The notes: generated by a model not told the origin, from the letters alone. A stretch of 64,000 nucleotides of DNA from Thermus_A sp040290245 (GCF_040290245.1 NZ_PSMQ01000001.1:1-64000), one strand, 5' to 3'. Positions 25,771 through 34,569 are shown, counted from the stretch's first letter. Program-made: numbers and translations.

Positions 25771-28100
25771 GCTTCACCTCCAGCGGGCACAAGAATCCGA
25801 GCCTCCACCCTCCGGCCCGCGTAGGGGCCCAATGCGGTGAGGTAGAGGAAGCGGGGGCTCACCTCTTCCCGGTGCTCCACCCTCGCCTTGGCCACTCCGA
25901 AGGGGGTTTCCACCTCCACCTGGGCCCCTTCCAGAAGGCTTTCCCTCTTGGCCCGTTCAGGATGTACGCTGAGCACAGGTTGGATGTGCGCCGCACGCCC
26001 CACAAGCTGCTTTTCCTTCCACATGAAGGGGCGGAGGTAGATCTCCCCCTTCATCTCCTTGGGGAAGAGGGTCTTGACCCTTTCTTTCACGAAGCCCCCC
26101 TTGAAGGGAAGGGCCTTTTCCGCCTGGGCCATGAGCCGGAAGGGCGGTTTCACCCCCAGGGCCTCGGCCAAAAGGGCCAAGGCGGCCACCGCGTCGTCCG
26201 CCTCCCCGTTGTCTATGGGGGCAGGGGCAAGGGTTTGGATGCGGCCCTCCAGGTTCACCACATGCCCCTTCTTCTCATATGGGGTCTCCGCGGGCAGGAC
26301 CACGTGGGCATACTTCTCCGCCAGGGGGTGGAGGTGGGTGAGGTGGAAGACCAGAAACCGCTTCCCCCTAAGGGCGGCCTCAGGAGGAAGGTAACCGTAG
26401 TACGCGGCCTCCGCCCCAGGCTCGTCCCAGGCCGCCCCGCCTGGTTTGGGCAGAACCCCCAAGGCCTCGAGGCCCCGCGCGTTCGCCGCCGGGGTCATGG
26501 CCAGGACCTTGGCCCCCTTCTTTTCCGCAAGAAGCCGTGCCCTTTCCGCCGCCACCGCGTCTTGCAGGAGGTTCGCCCCCAGGATCAAGACCGGGCGCTC
26601 GGCCTTCTCGTAGGCCTCCCGGGCCTGCCTGGCCGCCTCGCCCCCCTCCTTCTCCCCAAGGAGGGCGGCGAGGAGCTCCCGCTCGCTCCCGGGCTCGATG
26701 ACCTCGTAGACCCCCGCCCATTTCCCCAAGGCTGTGGGAAAGGGGGCAAAGAGGGCCAGCCGCTCCTTTCGCCTGGGCATCCGTTCCTGGATGCGCAGGT
26801 CGGCGAAGGGGGTGCCGTGGTTTAGAAGGGGGGGTGGGGTGAGGCCCCGGGTGAACTCGGAAAGCCGCAGGTGGACCAGGGGGGCCTCCTCCGTGGGGTC
26901 GCCTAGGACCAGGGCGAAATCCGCCTGAAGCAGCTCCTCAAAGGTCGCCGGGGTGAAGAGGCTGGCGGGGGCGGGGGTACGGCCCTCAAAATCCAGATGG
27001 GGGGTGCCGAGGGCCCGGGCAAGCTCGGCGGCCATCAGCCCCTCCTCCAAGGTGGCGCCCCCGTCCAAGTAAAGCCCCACCCGGCTGGGGTCCAGGCCCT
27101 TTAGCCCCTCCCGGATGGCGGCAAGGGCCTCCTCCCAGCTGGCCTCCACCAGGCTGCCGCCCTTCCGCACCAGGGGTTTAAGGACCCGGTTCTGGTCGGC
27201 CCACTCGTGGCCGAAGCGGCCTGCGTCACAGAGCCAGATTTCGTTGACCTCCCTGACCTCCCGGGCCCGGATGCGCTCGAGCTGGCCGCTCCGGGTGTCC
27301 AAGGTGATCCCGCACCCCACGGCGCACAGGGTGCAGGTGGTCTCTGTCTCCTCGTACTCCCAGTTCCTCGCCCTAAAGCGGGCGGTGAGGTCCAGAAGCG
27401 CCCCTACCGGGCAGATGTCCGTGATGTTTCCGGAGAACCCTGAGGGCAGGCCGAGGTCCATGGTGCCGATGAAGGTGTGCACCCCCCGCTCGATGAAGTC
27501 CAGGACCTCGTCCCCTGGGATCTCCTCAAAGTAGCGGACGCACCGCTTGCAGTGAATGCACCGCTCCCGGTCTAGGATGATGAACTCCGAAAGGGGGTGG
27601 TGCTTGTCCTCGTGGCGGCGGGTGAACTCAAACCGGGTGTAGACGGGGAGCTCTAAGGGCCCCTCCTGGTAGTACTTCTCGTAAAGGCCATACTCCACCG
27701 TCCGGTCCTGGAGCTCGCAGGCCCCCCCCTTGTCGCAGGTGGGGCAGTCCAGGGGGTGGTTGAGCAGGGTGAACTCCACCATCCCCGCCTGGGCCTGCCG
27801 GACCAGGTCGCTTTGGGTGTCCACCACCATCCCCTCGGCCACAGAGGTGACGCAACTCGCCGCGAGCTTGGGCTGCCAGAAGATCTGGAGCTCGCCGTTT
27901 TCGTCCTTAAGGTACGCCCCATCCGGCCCCTTGCGGGGGAGGCCGATCCGGACTAGGCACATCCGGCAGGCCCCGATGGGGGAGAGGTGCTTTTCCGAAC
28001 AGAAAAGCGGCACATCGTACCCCGCGTGGAAGACCGCGTCCATGACGCTGGTTCCCGGGGGTACCTCTACGATGCGGTCGTTGACCTTAACCCTGACCAT
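25767..28100 (-). CDS. nuoG: NADH-quinone oxidoreductase subunit G (Nqo3)
   Basis: This is the large iron-sulfur subunit (777 aa). I chose the ATG at 28100 because GGAGGT precedes it by 4 bp; a GTG at 28106 lies inside that ribosome binding site. Cluster motifs in order are the [2Fe-2S] ligands CSEKHLSPIGACRMC near 34-48, the His-plus-Cys ligands of N5 (HPLDCPTCDKGGAC near 115), and CIHCKRC for N4 with CPVG further on. The extra N7 motif CTLCAVGC near 255, found in Thermus and E. coli but not in mitochondria, is present. The C-terminal half resembles molybdopterin oxidoreductases without the cofactor role. Confidence 0.96.
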   Translation of the reverse strand: MVRVKVNDRIVEVPPGTSVMDAVFHAGYDVPLFCSEKHLSPIGACRMCLVRIGLPRKGPDGAYLKDENGELQIFWQPKLAASCVTSVAEGMVVDTQSDLVRQAQAGMVEFTLLNHPLDCPTCDKGGACELQDRTVEYGLYEKYYQEGPLELPVYTRFEFTRRHEDKHHPLSEFIILDRERCIHCKRCVRYFEEIPGDEVLDFIERGVHTFIGTMDLGLPSGFSGNITDICPVGALLDLTARFRARNWEYEETETTCTLCAVGCGITLDTRSGQLERIRAREVREVNEIWLCDAGRFGHEWADQNRVLKPLVRKGGSLVEASWEEALAAIREGLKGLDPSRVGLYLDGGATLEEGLMAAELARALGTPHLDFEGRTPAPASLFTPATFEELLQADFALVLGDPTEEAPLVHLRLSEFTRGLTPPPLLNHGTPFADLRIQERMPRRKERLALFAPFPTALGKWAGVYEVIEPGSERELLAALLGEKEGGEAARQAREAYEKAERPVLILGANLLQDAVAAERARLLAEKKGAKVLAMTPAANARGLEALGVLPKPGGAAWDEPGAEAAYYGYLPPEAALRGKRFLVFHLTHLHPLAEKYAHVVLPAETPYEKKGHVVNLEGRIQTLAPAPIDNGEADDAVAALALLAEALGVKPPFRLMAQAEKALPFKGGFVKERVKTLFPKEMKGEIYLRPFMWKEKQLVGRAAHIQPVLSVHPERAKRESLLEGAQVEVETPFGVAKARVEHREEVSPRFLYLTALGPYAGRRVEARILVPAGGEA

Positions 28101-28102
28101 GC

Positions 28103-29416
28103 TCACCTCCAGAGGCTCACCCGGGGCACAGGCTTCTTCTCCTTGGCCAAGGTGAGGTACTGGTCCTTGAAGTGCTTAAGGGAGCCCCGCACCGGCCAGA
28201 CCGCAGCATCCGCCAAAGGGCAGAAGGCCCGGCCTTCGATCAGGTCCAGCAAGTTTTCTAGGGTGTCCACATCCTTCTCCTCCCCTTGGCCCGCGCCGAT
28301 CTTGGCGAAGAGGTTGACCATGAACCCCGCCACCCCCTCCCGGCAGGGGGTGCACTTCCCACAGGACTCGTGGGCGTAAAACCGGGTCACGTTCCACATG
28401 GCGTCCACCATGCTCACCCGCTCCGGGATGAGGATGACCCCGCCCGTGCCCAGCAAAGACCCCTTGGCCTGGAGGCTCTCGTAGTCCATCGGGGTGTCCA
28501 GGGTCTCGTCCGTGAAGGGAAGGGGCGGGGTGGAAGATCCCCCGGGAATGAGGGCCTGGATGGGCTCCAGGGGTCCCCCGGCCCAGTCGTAGATGAGCTC
28601 CCGGAAGGTGGTCCCCATGGGGAGCTCGTAGACCCCAGGCCGTTTCACCGGCCCGGAGACCTGGTAAAGCTTCATCCCCTTGGACCTTTCCGTGCCCATC
28701 TGGGCGAACCAGTCCGCCCCCCGTTCCAGGATGGGGACCACCGCGGCCAAGGTCTCCACGTTGTTGATGGTGGTGGGCATGCCCCAAAGCCCCGCCTGAG
28801 CGGGGAAGGGGGGTTTGAGCCGGGGGTTGGCCCTCAGGCCCTCGAGGGAGTTCATCAAGGCCGTCTCCTCCCCGCAGATGTAGGCCCCCGCCCCCCGGTG
28901 GACGTAAAGGTCAAAGCTGAATCCGCTTTCGAAGAGGTTCTGGCCCAAATACCCCCGGGCGTAGGCTTCCTGTATGGCCCCCATGAGCCGGTCGTAGGCC
29001 TTGCGGTACTCCCCCCGGACGTAGATGTACCCCTTGGTGGCCCTTATGGCGTAGCCGGCGATGATCATGCCCTCGATGAGGAGGTGGGGCACGTCCTCTA
29101 GGATGTAGCGGTCCTTGAAGCTTCCGGGCTCGGACTCGTCCGCGTTGCAGATGAGGTAGTGCTGCTTGCCGTCCTTGGGCATGAAGCTCCACTTAAGCCC
29201 GGTGGGAAAGCCTGCCCCACCCCGGCCGCGTAGGCCAGAGCGCTTCACCTCCTCGATGACCTCTTCAGGGCTCAGGCGGGTGAGGACCCTTTTCGCGGTC
29301 TCGTACCCCCCGTGCCGGAGGTAGTGGTCCAAGGTCCAGCTTTCCTCCTGGCCCACGTGGGCGTAGAGGGTGCGTTCAAACCGGGGATCGTGGCCGGAAA
29401 CGATGGGTCCCGTCAT
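28103..29416 (-). CDS. nuoF: NADH-quinone oxidoreductase subunit F (Nqo1)
   Basis: This subunit binds NADH and FMN and holds cluster N3. The open frame extends upstream, but the ATG at 29416 (overlapping nuoE by 4 bp) gives the 437-residue MTGPIVSGHDPRFERTLYAH start expected for Nqo1. Motifs are the NADH-binding GRGGAGFPTG near 65, the FMN site NADESEPGSFKDR near 93, and the [4Fe-4S] ligands SCGKCTPCREG near 352. Confidence 0.97.
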   Translation of the reverse strand: MTGPIVSGHDPRFERTLYAHVGQEESWTLDHYLRHGGYETAKRVLTRLSPEEVIEEVKRSGLRGRGGAGFPTGLKWSFMPKDGKQHYLICNADESEPGSFKDRYILEDVPHLLIEGMIIAGYAIRATKGYIYVRGEYRKAYDRLMGAIQEAYARGYLGQNLFESGFSFDLYVHRGAGAYICGEETALMNSLEGLRANPRLKPPFPAQAGLWGMPTTINNVETLAAVVPILERGADWFAQMGTERSKGMKLYQVSGPVKRPGVYELPMGTTFRELIYDWAGGPLEPIQALIPGGSSTPPLPFTDETLDTPMDYESLQAKGSLLGTGGVILIPERVSMVDAMWNVTRFYAHESCGKCTPCREGVAGFMVNLFAKIGAGQGEEKDVDTLENLLDLIEGRAFCPLADAAVWPVRGSLKHFKDQYLTLAKEKKPVPRVSLWR

Positions 29417-29958
29417 ACCTCCACCTCGTGCACGTGGTGGCCGCACCGGCCGGGAAGCTGGATCTCCTCGAGGCGCTTCCCCTCCCTCAGGCCCTGGAGG
29501 AGAGCCTCGAGGCGGGCCCGGGTCACGCACTCCACGTAGGGTTCGTCGTTCACCTGAAGCACGGGAGCGGTGTGGCAGCTTCCCAGACACTCTACCTTCT
29601 GCACGCTGAAAAGCCCGTCTGGCGTCACCTCCCCAGGCCCTATGCCCAAGGTTTCCGTAAGGTGGTCCCAAAGTTCATCCGCCCCCGCGAGCTTGCACGA
29701 AAGCGTGGCGCAGACCTGGAGGTGATACTTTCCCGTGGGGACGAACTGGTAGTAGCTGTAAAAGCTCGCCACCCCCATGACCTCCGTGGGGGTGGTGCCC
29801 ACCAGACGGGCGATCTCCTCCACCCGCTCGGGCCGGATCCAGCCCTCCTCCTGCTGCACCCGCCTCAGAAGGGGCATGACGGCAGAGCGGCGCCCCTCTG
29901 GGGGGTACTGTCTGAAGACCTCCTCCAGAAACTCCTGCTTATCGTCAAAGAAGCCCAT
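29413..29958 (-). CDS. nuoE: NADH-quinone oxidoreductase subunit E (Nqo2)
   Basis: This 181-residue thioredoxin-fold subunit carries the [2Fe-2S] cluster N1a. The cysteines are in CATLSCKLAGADEL near 83-88 and VECLGSCHTAPVLQV near 124-128. AGGAGGAAGG precedes the ATG. It lies 8 bp after nuoD and overlaps nuoF by 4 bp. Confidence 0.97.
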   Translation of the reverse strand: MGFFDDKQEFLEEVFRQYPPEGRRSAVMPLLRRVQQEEGWIRPERVEEIARLVGTTPTEVMGVASFYSYYQFVPTGKYHLQVCATLSCKLAGADELWDHLTETLGIGPGEVTPDGLFSVQKVECLGSCHTAPVLQVNDEPYVECVTRARLEALLQGLREGKRLEEIQLPGRCGHHVHEVEV

Positions 29959-29966
29959 CCTTCCTC

Positions 29967-31172
29967 CTAGCGGTCCACGTCTCCCATCACAGGGTCCAGG
30001 CTGGCGATGATGGCCACCATGTCAGCCACCTGCTCCCCCTTACAGGCGTAGGAGAGGCTCTGCAGGTTGACGAAGCTGGGGGCCCGCACCTTGACCCGGT
30101 AGGGCATGGACCCCCCGTCCGAGACGATGTAGTACCCGAGCTCCCCCCGGGCCGACTCCGTGGGCACGTACACCTCGCCCTTGGGGGGGTGGAAGCCTTC
30201 CGTGTAGTGCTTGAAGTGGTAGATGACCGCCTCCATGGAGGTTTCCAAAAGGGGCCTGGGGGGCGGGGTGATCTGGGGGTTGGGGTCGCGGATGGGGCCG
30301 GGCTCGAGGCGCTCCAGGGCTTGTTGAATGATCTTTACGCTCTCACGCATCTCCCGGATGCGGATGAGCATCCGGTCAAACACATCGCCCTGCTCCCCCA
30401 GGGGGACATCGAAGCGGTAGGTCTCGTACCCTGCGTAGGGGTGGGCCTTCCGGATGTCGTAGTCCACTCCGCTGGCCCTCAGCGAACCCCCGGTGAGGCC
30501 CAGGTGGATGGCCACCTCCGCCGGGATCACCCCCACGCCCCGGGCCCGTTCGTAAAAGATGGGGCTTTCCGCAAAGAGGCCCTCATACTCGTCGATGCGG
30601 TGGGGGAGGACCTGAAGGAGCTTTTTGAGCTCCGGAACAAACTCCTCGGGGAGGTCCTCCTTAAGGCCTCCGATGCGGATGTAGTTGTGGTGGAAGCGCT
30701 GCCCCGTGACCCACTCGAAGAGGTCCAGAATGGTCTCCCGCTCCCGGAAGGCGTAGAAGAAGGGGGTGAGGGCCCCCAGGTCCAGGAGGCCTGTGCCCAG
30801 AAAGACCAGGTGGCTGGCCAGACGCGAGAGCTCGTTCAGAAGGATGCGGATGGTCTGAGCCCTGGGCGGGACCACGGCTCCCACCAGCTTCTCCACCGCC
30901 AGGGCGTAGGCCAGGTCGTGGGCGAAGGAGTGGAGGTAGTCCATCCGGGGGGTGTAGGTGAGGTTCTGGAGGTAGGTCCGGTTCTCCATCGTCTTCTCAA
31001 AGCCCGTGTGGAGGTAGCCGATGTGGGGGACCAGGTCCAGGACCTCCTCCCCGGAAAGCGTCACCACCACCCGCAAGACCCCGTGGGTGGAGGGATGCTG
31101 GGGGCCCACGTTGAGGGTCATCACCTCGGTGCGGAGCTCCTTTGGCTCCTCCAGAAGCTCTTTGTCGATCAT
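29967..31172 (-). CDS. nuoD: NADH-quinone oxidoreductase subunit D (Nqo4)
   Basis: This 49-kDa-type subunit (401 aa) lines the quinone pocket with NuoB. It has VGPQHPSTHGVLR near 24, where the conserved His contacts quinone, then RMDYLHSFAHDLAY with the conserved Tyr near 85. The C-terminus is DPVMGDVDR. Its N-terminus is shorter than recalled T. thermophilus Nqo4 (409 aa). The ATG at 31172 has GGAGGGGCA just upstream and overlaps the nuoC stop by 4 bp. Confidence 0.97.
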   Translation of the reverse strand: MIDKELLEEPKELRTEVMTLNVGPQHPSTHGVLRVVVTLSGEEVLDLVPHIGYLHTGFEKTMENRTYLQNLTYTPRMDYLHSFAHDLAYALAVEKLVGAVVPPRAQTIRILLNELSRLASHLVFLGTGLLDLGALTPFFYAFRERETILDLFEWVTGQRFHHNYIRIGGLKEDLPEEFVPELKKLLQVLPHRIDEYEGLFAESPIFYERARGVGVIPAEVAIHLGLTGGSLRASGVDYDIRKAHPYAGYETYRFDVPLGEQGDVFDRMLIRIREMRESVKIIQQALERLEPGPIRDPNPQITPPPRPLLETSMEAVIYHFKHYTEGFHPPKGEVYVPTESARGELGYYIVSDGGSMPYRVKVRAPSFVNLQSLSYACKGEQVADMVAIIASLDPVMGDVDR

Positions 31173-31789
31173 TGCCCCTCCTTCATCTTCTGAAGGTCAG
31201 CCCAGAGCGACCGGTACCCCTTTCGGCTCCCTCCCCGGTACAGGGTCATTCCCGGGTCCTTTCCGGTGAGGCCCGCCCGGAACTCGCTGGGCACGATGAA
31301 CCGCCCCTCCCGGAAGAGGGTGGGGGTTTCGCCTAAGGGGAAGTCCTTGCGCAGGGGGTGGCCCTCCAGGTCCTCAGGGGTGAGGATCTTGCGCAGGTCA
31401 GGGTGGCCCTCAAACCGGATTCCGAAGAGGTCAAAAACCTCCCGCTCGAGGAAGTTCGCGCTCCCCCATAGGTCCACCACCGTGGGCAGGACGGGGTCCT
31501 TCTCCGGCACATACACCCGAACGAAGAAGCGGCTTCCGTCCCCATCCCCATAGCCCGGCATGGAGACGAGCTCGTAGACTACGCAGAAGCGCTCGGGCTT
31601 TGGGTCGGGGTAGGTGAGGTAGTCTAGGCCCACGATGTCCGCCAGGTAGTTGAACCCCATCTCCTTGTAGCGGGCCATCTGGGCTTTGAAGGCCTCCCGG
31701 GGAAGGACCACCCAGAGGTTACCGAGGCCGTTGTCCTCCACCGGGTATCCCTTCTCCCGCGCCTCTTCTAGCACCCAGCTCAGCCGCAT
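31169..31789 (-). CDS. nuoC: NADH-quinone oxidoreductase subunit C (Nqo5)
   Basis: This 30-kDa-type peripheral subunit has 206 aa. I chose the ATG at 31789, two bases after the nuoB stop; the frame is open far upstream only as a shadow of nuoB. It carries the family signature ERE(V/T)FDLFGIRFEGHPDLRKIL near 128-150, followed by GHPLRKDFPL. It has no cofactor and stabilises the Q module. Confidence 0.96.
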   Translation of the reverse strand: MRLSWVLEEAREKGYPVEDNGLGNLWVVLPREAFKAQMARYKEMGFNYLADIVGLDYLTYPDPKPERFCVVYELVSMPGYGDGDGSRFFVRVYVPEKDPVLPTVVDLWGSANFLEREVFDLFGIRFEGHPDLRKILTPEDLEGHPLRKDFPLGETPTLFREGRFIVPSEFRAGLTGKDPGMTLYRGGSRKGYRSLWADLQKMKEGQ

Positions 31790-31791
31790 CC

Positions 31792-32331
31792 TTACCCCCT
31801 TTTCCAGGCGGCCACCGGGGGAAGCTTCCGCCCCGAGTCGTCGTAGGCCTGGCCGCGCACCTTCTTTTGCAGCTGCATCACCGCGTAGATCAGCGCCTCC
31901 GGCCGCGGGGGGCAGCCGGGGACGTAAACGTCCACCGGGACCACGCTGTCCACGTTTTGGACGATGGCGTAGTTGTTGAACATCCCCCCGGAGCTGGCGC
32001 AAGCCCCCATGGAGATGACCCACTTGGGGTCGGGCATCTGTTCCCAGACCCGGCGCATCACCGGGGCCATCTTTTTGGAAAGTCTTCCGGCCACGATCAT
32101 CACGTCCGCCTGGCGGGGGCTGGCCCGGAAGACCTCGCTTCCGAAACGGGCCAGGTCGTTCCGGGCGTCGGTGGAGGCCATCATCTCGATGGCGCAGCAG
32201 GCGAGGCCAAAGGTAGCGGGCCAAAGGGAGTTGCTCCGCCCCCAGGCCACCAGCTTCTCCAGGGTCGTGAAGAGGATCCCCTCCCGCTCCAGCTCCTGCA
32301 CATCCCGTTCAAAAAGGTCTTTTAGTGCCAT
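31792..32331 (-). CDS. nuoB: NADH-quinone oxidoreductase subunit B (Nqo6)
   Basis: This PSST-type subunit holds the terminal cluster N2 next to the quinone site. I chose the ATG at 32331 (MALKDLFERDVQELE), which agrees with recalled T. thermophilus Nqo6. An ATG seven codons upstream lies within nuoA. The cluster ligands are the tandem Cys in GLACCAIEM near 45, Cys in GACASSGG near 110, and Cys in VPGCPPRPE near 140. It overlaps the nuoA 3' end by 10 bp. Confidence 0.97.
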   Translation of the reverse strand: MALKDLFERDVQELEREGILFTTLEKLVAWGRSNSLWPATFGLACCAIEMMASTDARNDLARFGSEVFRASPRQADVMIVAGRLSKKMAPVMRRVWEQMPDPKWVISMGACASSGGMFNNYAIVQNVDSVVPVDVYVPGCPPRPEALIYAVMQLQKKVRGQAYDDSGRKLPPVAAWKRG

Positions 32332-32681
32332 CGCATGACCCCCTTCCACCACTCGTAGAGGAAGCCCACGAAGAGGAGGAGGGTAAAGCCCGCCACCCCC
32401 AGAAAGCCATAAAGGCCGAGCTTCCCCGCGCTCACCGCGTAAGGCCAGAGGAAGGCCACCTCCACGTCGAAGAGGATGAAGAGCATGGCCACCACGTAAA
32501 AGTGAACGGGAAACCGCCTGACCTCCCCCGCCGGGTCGTTTCCGGACTCGTAGGGCATGAGCTTGGCCCTTCCTGGTTTCTTGGGCCCCAGGAGGGCCCC
32601 CGCCAAAAGGGCCGCCACTCCGATGAAGAGGGCCGCCGCCAGGTAGACCAGGATGTTCAGGTACTCGGATATGGGCGCCAA
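32322..32681 (-). CDS. nuoA: NADH-quinone oxidoreductase subunit A (Nqo7)
   Basis: This small membrane subunit of 119 residues has three helices. Conserved pieces are KLMPYESGNDPAGE near 43 (the flexible Q-site loop) and VAMLFILFDVEVAFLWPYA near 66 with conserved acidic residues. It starts with TTG at 32681, supported by AAAGGAGGT 4-5 bp upstream. It is the first gene of the 14-gene operon, which runs to 18775. Confidence 0.95.
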   Translation of the reverse strand: MAPISEYLNILVYLAAALFIGVAALLAGALLGPKKPGRAKLMPYESGNDPAGEVRRFPVHFYVVAMLFILFDVEVAFLWPYAVSAGKLGLYGFLGVAGFTLLLFVGFLYEWWKGVMRWH

Positions 32682-32843
32682 GGTGACCTCCTTTGAGTAT
32701 TCGTGCTCATCTTCACGAACTGGGGGTAAACCCCCTCCCCTTCGCCCTAAATCTTACCACCCACCCCCTTAAGCCGGTGCAAGACACCCTACACACTACA
32801 CCGGAAATCCCGTGTAGGGGCTGGGAAAGCTTAAGAAAAGGGG
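32682..32843 (-). promoter_or_regulatory. Upstream region of the nuo operon with inverted and direct repeats
   Basis: The 162-bp gap before nuoA holds no gene I can support. It contains a perfect 8-bp inverted repeat, CCCTACAC (32787-32794) and GTGTAGGG (32812-32819). A further CTACAC copy lies at 32796-32801, in tandem with the first. On the minus strand TTGCAC and TAAGAT near 32783 and 32756 are 20 bp apart, a poor promoter spacing. The repeats look like an operator, but no regulator is identified. Confidence 0.45.
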
Positions 32844-33641
32844 TTACACCGTTAAGGCGGACCGCAACGCCCGGAAGGTCTCCAGGCCGAGGGCCTCGGC
32901 CCGCACGGTATCCAGAAGGCCCAAAGCCCTCAGGGCTTCCTCCACCTTGGCCCTGGGGTAACCCGCGTGGATTAGGGCGTTTTTAAGCGTCTTTCTCCGG
33001 GTACGGAAGGCCGCCTCTATGAGTTTGAAAAGGCCGGGGTCATCCGGGCTGGGAAAGGGGGTCAGCCGGACCAGGCTGCTCGTCACCTTGGGGGGAGGGA
33101 GGAAGGCCCCCGGGGGGAGGTCGAGGAGCTTTTCCGCCTTGGCGTGGTGGGCCACCCTCAAGGAGAGCACCCCGTAGGCCGGGGTGCCGGGAGCGGCCAC
33201 CATCCTTTCCGCCACCTCCTTCTGCACCAGGAAGACCAGCCGGGCGAAGCGGCCCGTCTGGAGGAGCCGGCTCACCAGGAAAGTGGCGATGTTGTAGGGG
33301 AGGTTGGCCACCAGAAGGCTTCCTTTGGGCACCTCTTCCCAGGGGAACAGGAGGGCGTCCTGGAAGAGGAGGGTGGGGTTTAGGCCCTCGAGGTAGGCCT
33401 CCAGGGCGGGCTTTAAGGAGAGGTCCTTCTCTATGGCCACCACCTCGGCCCCCGCCTCGAGGAGGAACCGGGTGAGCAGGCCGAGGCCCGGCCCCACCTC
33501 GTAGACCCGGCCGCTTAGAGGCTCTGCCGCCTGGACGATGCGCCTTAGGTAGGCCTCCTCCACTAAAAAGTTCTGTCCCAGGGCCTTCTTGGCCTTAAGG
33601 CCGTACGTATGGAGGAGGCGTTGGACTTCCTTCCTTAGCAA
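32844..33641 (-). CDS. rsmA: 16S rRNA dimethyladenosine transferase RsmA/KsgA
   Basis: The enzyme dimethylates the two adjacent adenosines in the 3'-terminal hairpin of 16S rRNA late in 30S assembly. The 265-residue protein has ALGQNFLV near 20, the SAM-binding VYEVGPGLGLLTRFLL near 45, VVAIEKD near 67, and the catalytic motif IV VANLPYNIA near 112. The TTG start at 33641 is the first plausible one. A GGAGGG lies about 15 bp upstream within a hairpin, so the start is uncertain. Recalled T. thermophilus KsgA has 271 aa. Confidence 0.93.
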   Translation of the reverse strand: MLRKEVQRLLHTYGLKAKKALGQNFLVEEAYLRRIVQAAEPLSGRVYEVGPGLGLLTRFLLEAGAEVVAIEKDLSLKPALEAYLEGLNPTLLFQDALLFPWEEVPKGSLLVANLPYNIATFLVSRLLQTGRFARLVFLVQKEVAERMVAAPGTPAYGVLSLRVAHHAKAEKLLDLPPGAFLPPPKVTSSLVRLTPFPSPDDPGLFKLIEAAFRTRRKTLKNALIHAGYPRAKVEEALRALGLLDTVRAEALGLETFRALRSALTV

Positions 33642-33823
33642 AGCGCGGCCTCGAGACCCTCCTTCGAAGGGAGGGGTTTTCGTCGGCTTCCAGGGCCAGG
33701 AAGGCCGGCAGGCTCAAAGCGGCTTCCCTCTAAGGGCATCGGGGACAGGGGAGGTCTCAGGGCCTCTCGCGCCCGACTCACCGCGATCCAAGCGGTTTTC
33801 CCCTGGAGGCTCTGGTCTCGCAT
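33635..33823 (-). CDS. Possible small ORF or leader before rsmA
   Basis: A 62-codon frame runs from an ATG 10 nt after a perfect TATAAT to a TAA that overlaps the rsmA start by 7 bp. The product is Pro- and Arg-rich with no recognisable fold. It may be a real small protein, a translated leader coupling into rsmA, or chance in GC-rich leader RNA. The 192-nt stretch 33642-33833 otherwise contains no recognised gene. A hairpin around 33653-33671 (CCCTCC/GGAGGG) would hide the purine-rich segment before rsmA. Confidence 0.25.
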   Translation of the reverse strand: MRDQSLQGKTAWIAVSRAREALRPPLSPMPLEGSRFEPAGLPGPGSRRKPLPSKEGLEAALC

Positions 33824-33833
33824 CCCCGGGGGC

Positions 33834-33839
33834 ATTATA
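33834..33839 (-). promoter_or_regulatory. Consensus -10 upstream of rsmA
   Basis: TATAAT on the minus strand overlaps the TAA stop of the metallophosphoesterase gene (33835-33837). A transcript from here would have a leader of about 185 nt before rsmA. No TTGACA-like -35 is present at 16-18 bp. Confidence 0.5.
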
Positions 33840-34569
33840 CCCGCCCCACCTCCAGGGCCACCGCCTCCCCCAGGACAAGCCTCAGGTACTGCCCCAGGTC
33901 CAAGGCGTCGATCAAGGCCAGGCGTTCCTTGATGAGAAGGCCCTCCCGCATGGGGGTATGGCCGTAGACGCCGAACCGGTAGCCCATGCGTTCCACGTAG
34001 TCCGGCGTCAGGAACCACCAGGTCTTGGCCTCGCTGCTGGCGTAGAAGGCTTCATCATAGGCCTGAAGCCAAGGCACAGGTCCTACGTGGGCGAAGTGCA
34101 CCCCTTCTAAAACGAGTTCCCTGGGGAAGCCCGCCATCCAGGCCTTGAGTCCTTCCGGGAGCTCGAGCCCCCCTTTTTCCGGGTGGAACTCCTTGTGGAC
34201 CAGATGGCGGTTGCCCAGAAGGGGGAAGCCCTTGACCGCGGCCTCGTCGTGGTTGCCCAGGAGGATGCTGACATGGCCCTGGGCCTCCTCCTGGTACCGC
34301 TTGAGCCGGGAAAGCTCCCGGATCTGTGCCCGGGCTGCGGCCCTCAGGTGGTTAGGGTTTTCCGGGTCAAAGGGGACGAGGCCGGTGAGGAGCTGGTAGT
34401 CCTCTAGCGTCTTGGGGTGGACCAGGTCTCCCAGGAGGACCACCCGCAACCGTCCAGTTCGAACCTCTTCTGTGGGCTTCAGTTCGGGGGTTGCCGCCCC
34501 TTCCTTCTTGAGAATCCGCCATAGGGTGGGGAAGAGGGCGTGGAGGTCGCCCAGGGCGAGAACCCTCAT
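33835..34569 (-). CDS. Calcineurin-like metallophosphoesterase
   Basis: This 244-residue cytoplasmic enzyme has the binuclear-metal phosphoesterase motifs: GDLHA at 7-11, LLGDLVHP near 46, LLGNHDEA near 105, HVGPVPW near 165, and YGHTPMRE near 208. This set resembles PPP-like Ser/Thr phosphatase or ApaH-like enzymes. The substrate is unknown. Its ATG overlaps the stop of the Rad52/DdrA-like gene by 4 bp, so the two are co-transcribed. Confidence 0.8.
   Translation of the reverse strand: MRVLALGDLHALFPTLWRILKKEGAATPELKPTEEVRTGRLRVVLLGDLVHPKTLEDYQLLTGLVPFDPENPNHLRAAARAQIRELSRLKRYQEEAQGHVSILLGNHDEAAVKGFPLLGNRHLVHKEFHPEKGGLELPEGLKAWMAGFPRELVLEGVHFAHVGPVPWLQAYDEAFYASSEAKTWWFLTPDYVERMGYRFGVYGHTPMREGLLIKERLALIDALDLGQYLRLVLGEAVALEVGRV

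Noticed and set aside
32656..32709. Upstream mini-ORF starting ATG AGC ACG AAT across the nuoA ribosome binding site
   Set aside because: It has no ribosome binding site or -10 of its own, no unusual codon content, and overlaps nuoA out of frame. It is probably chance.
33642..33833. A known riboswitch (TPP, SAM, c-di-GMP) in the rsmA leader
   Set aside because: A CTGAGA piece is present but none of the other core motifs of these classes, and rsmA is not a usual target.
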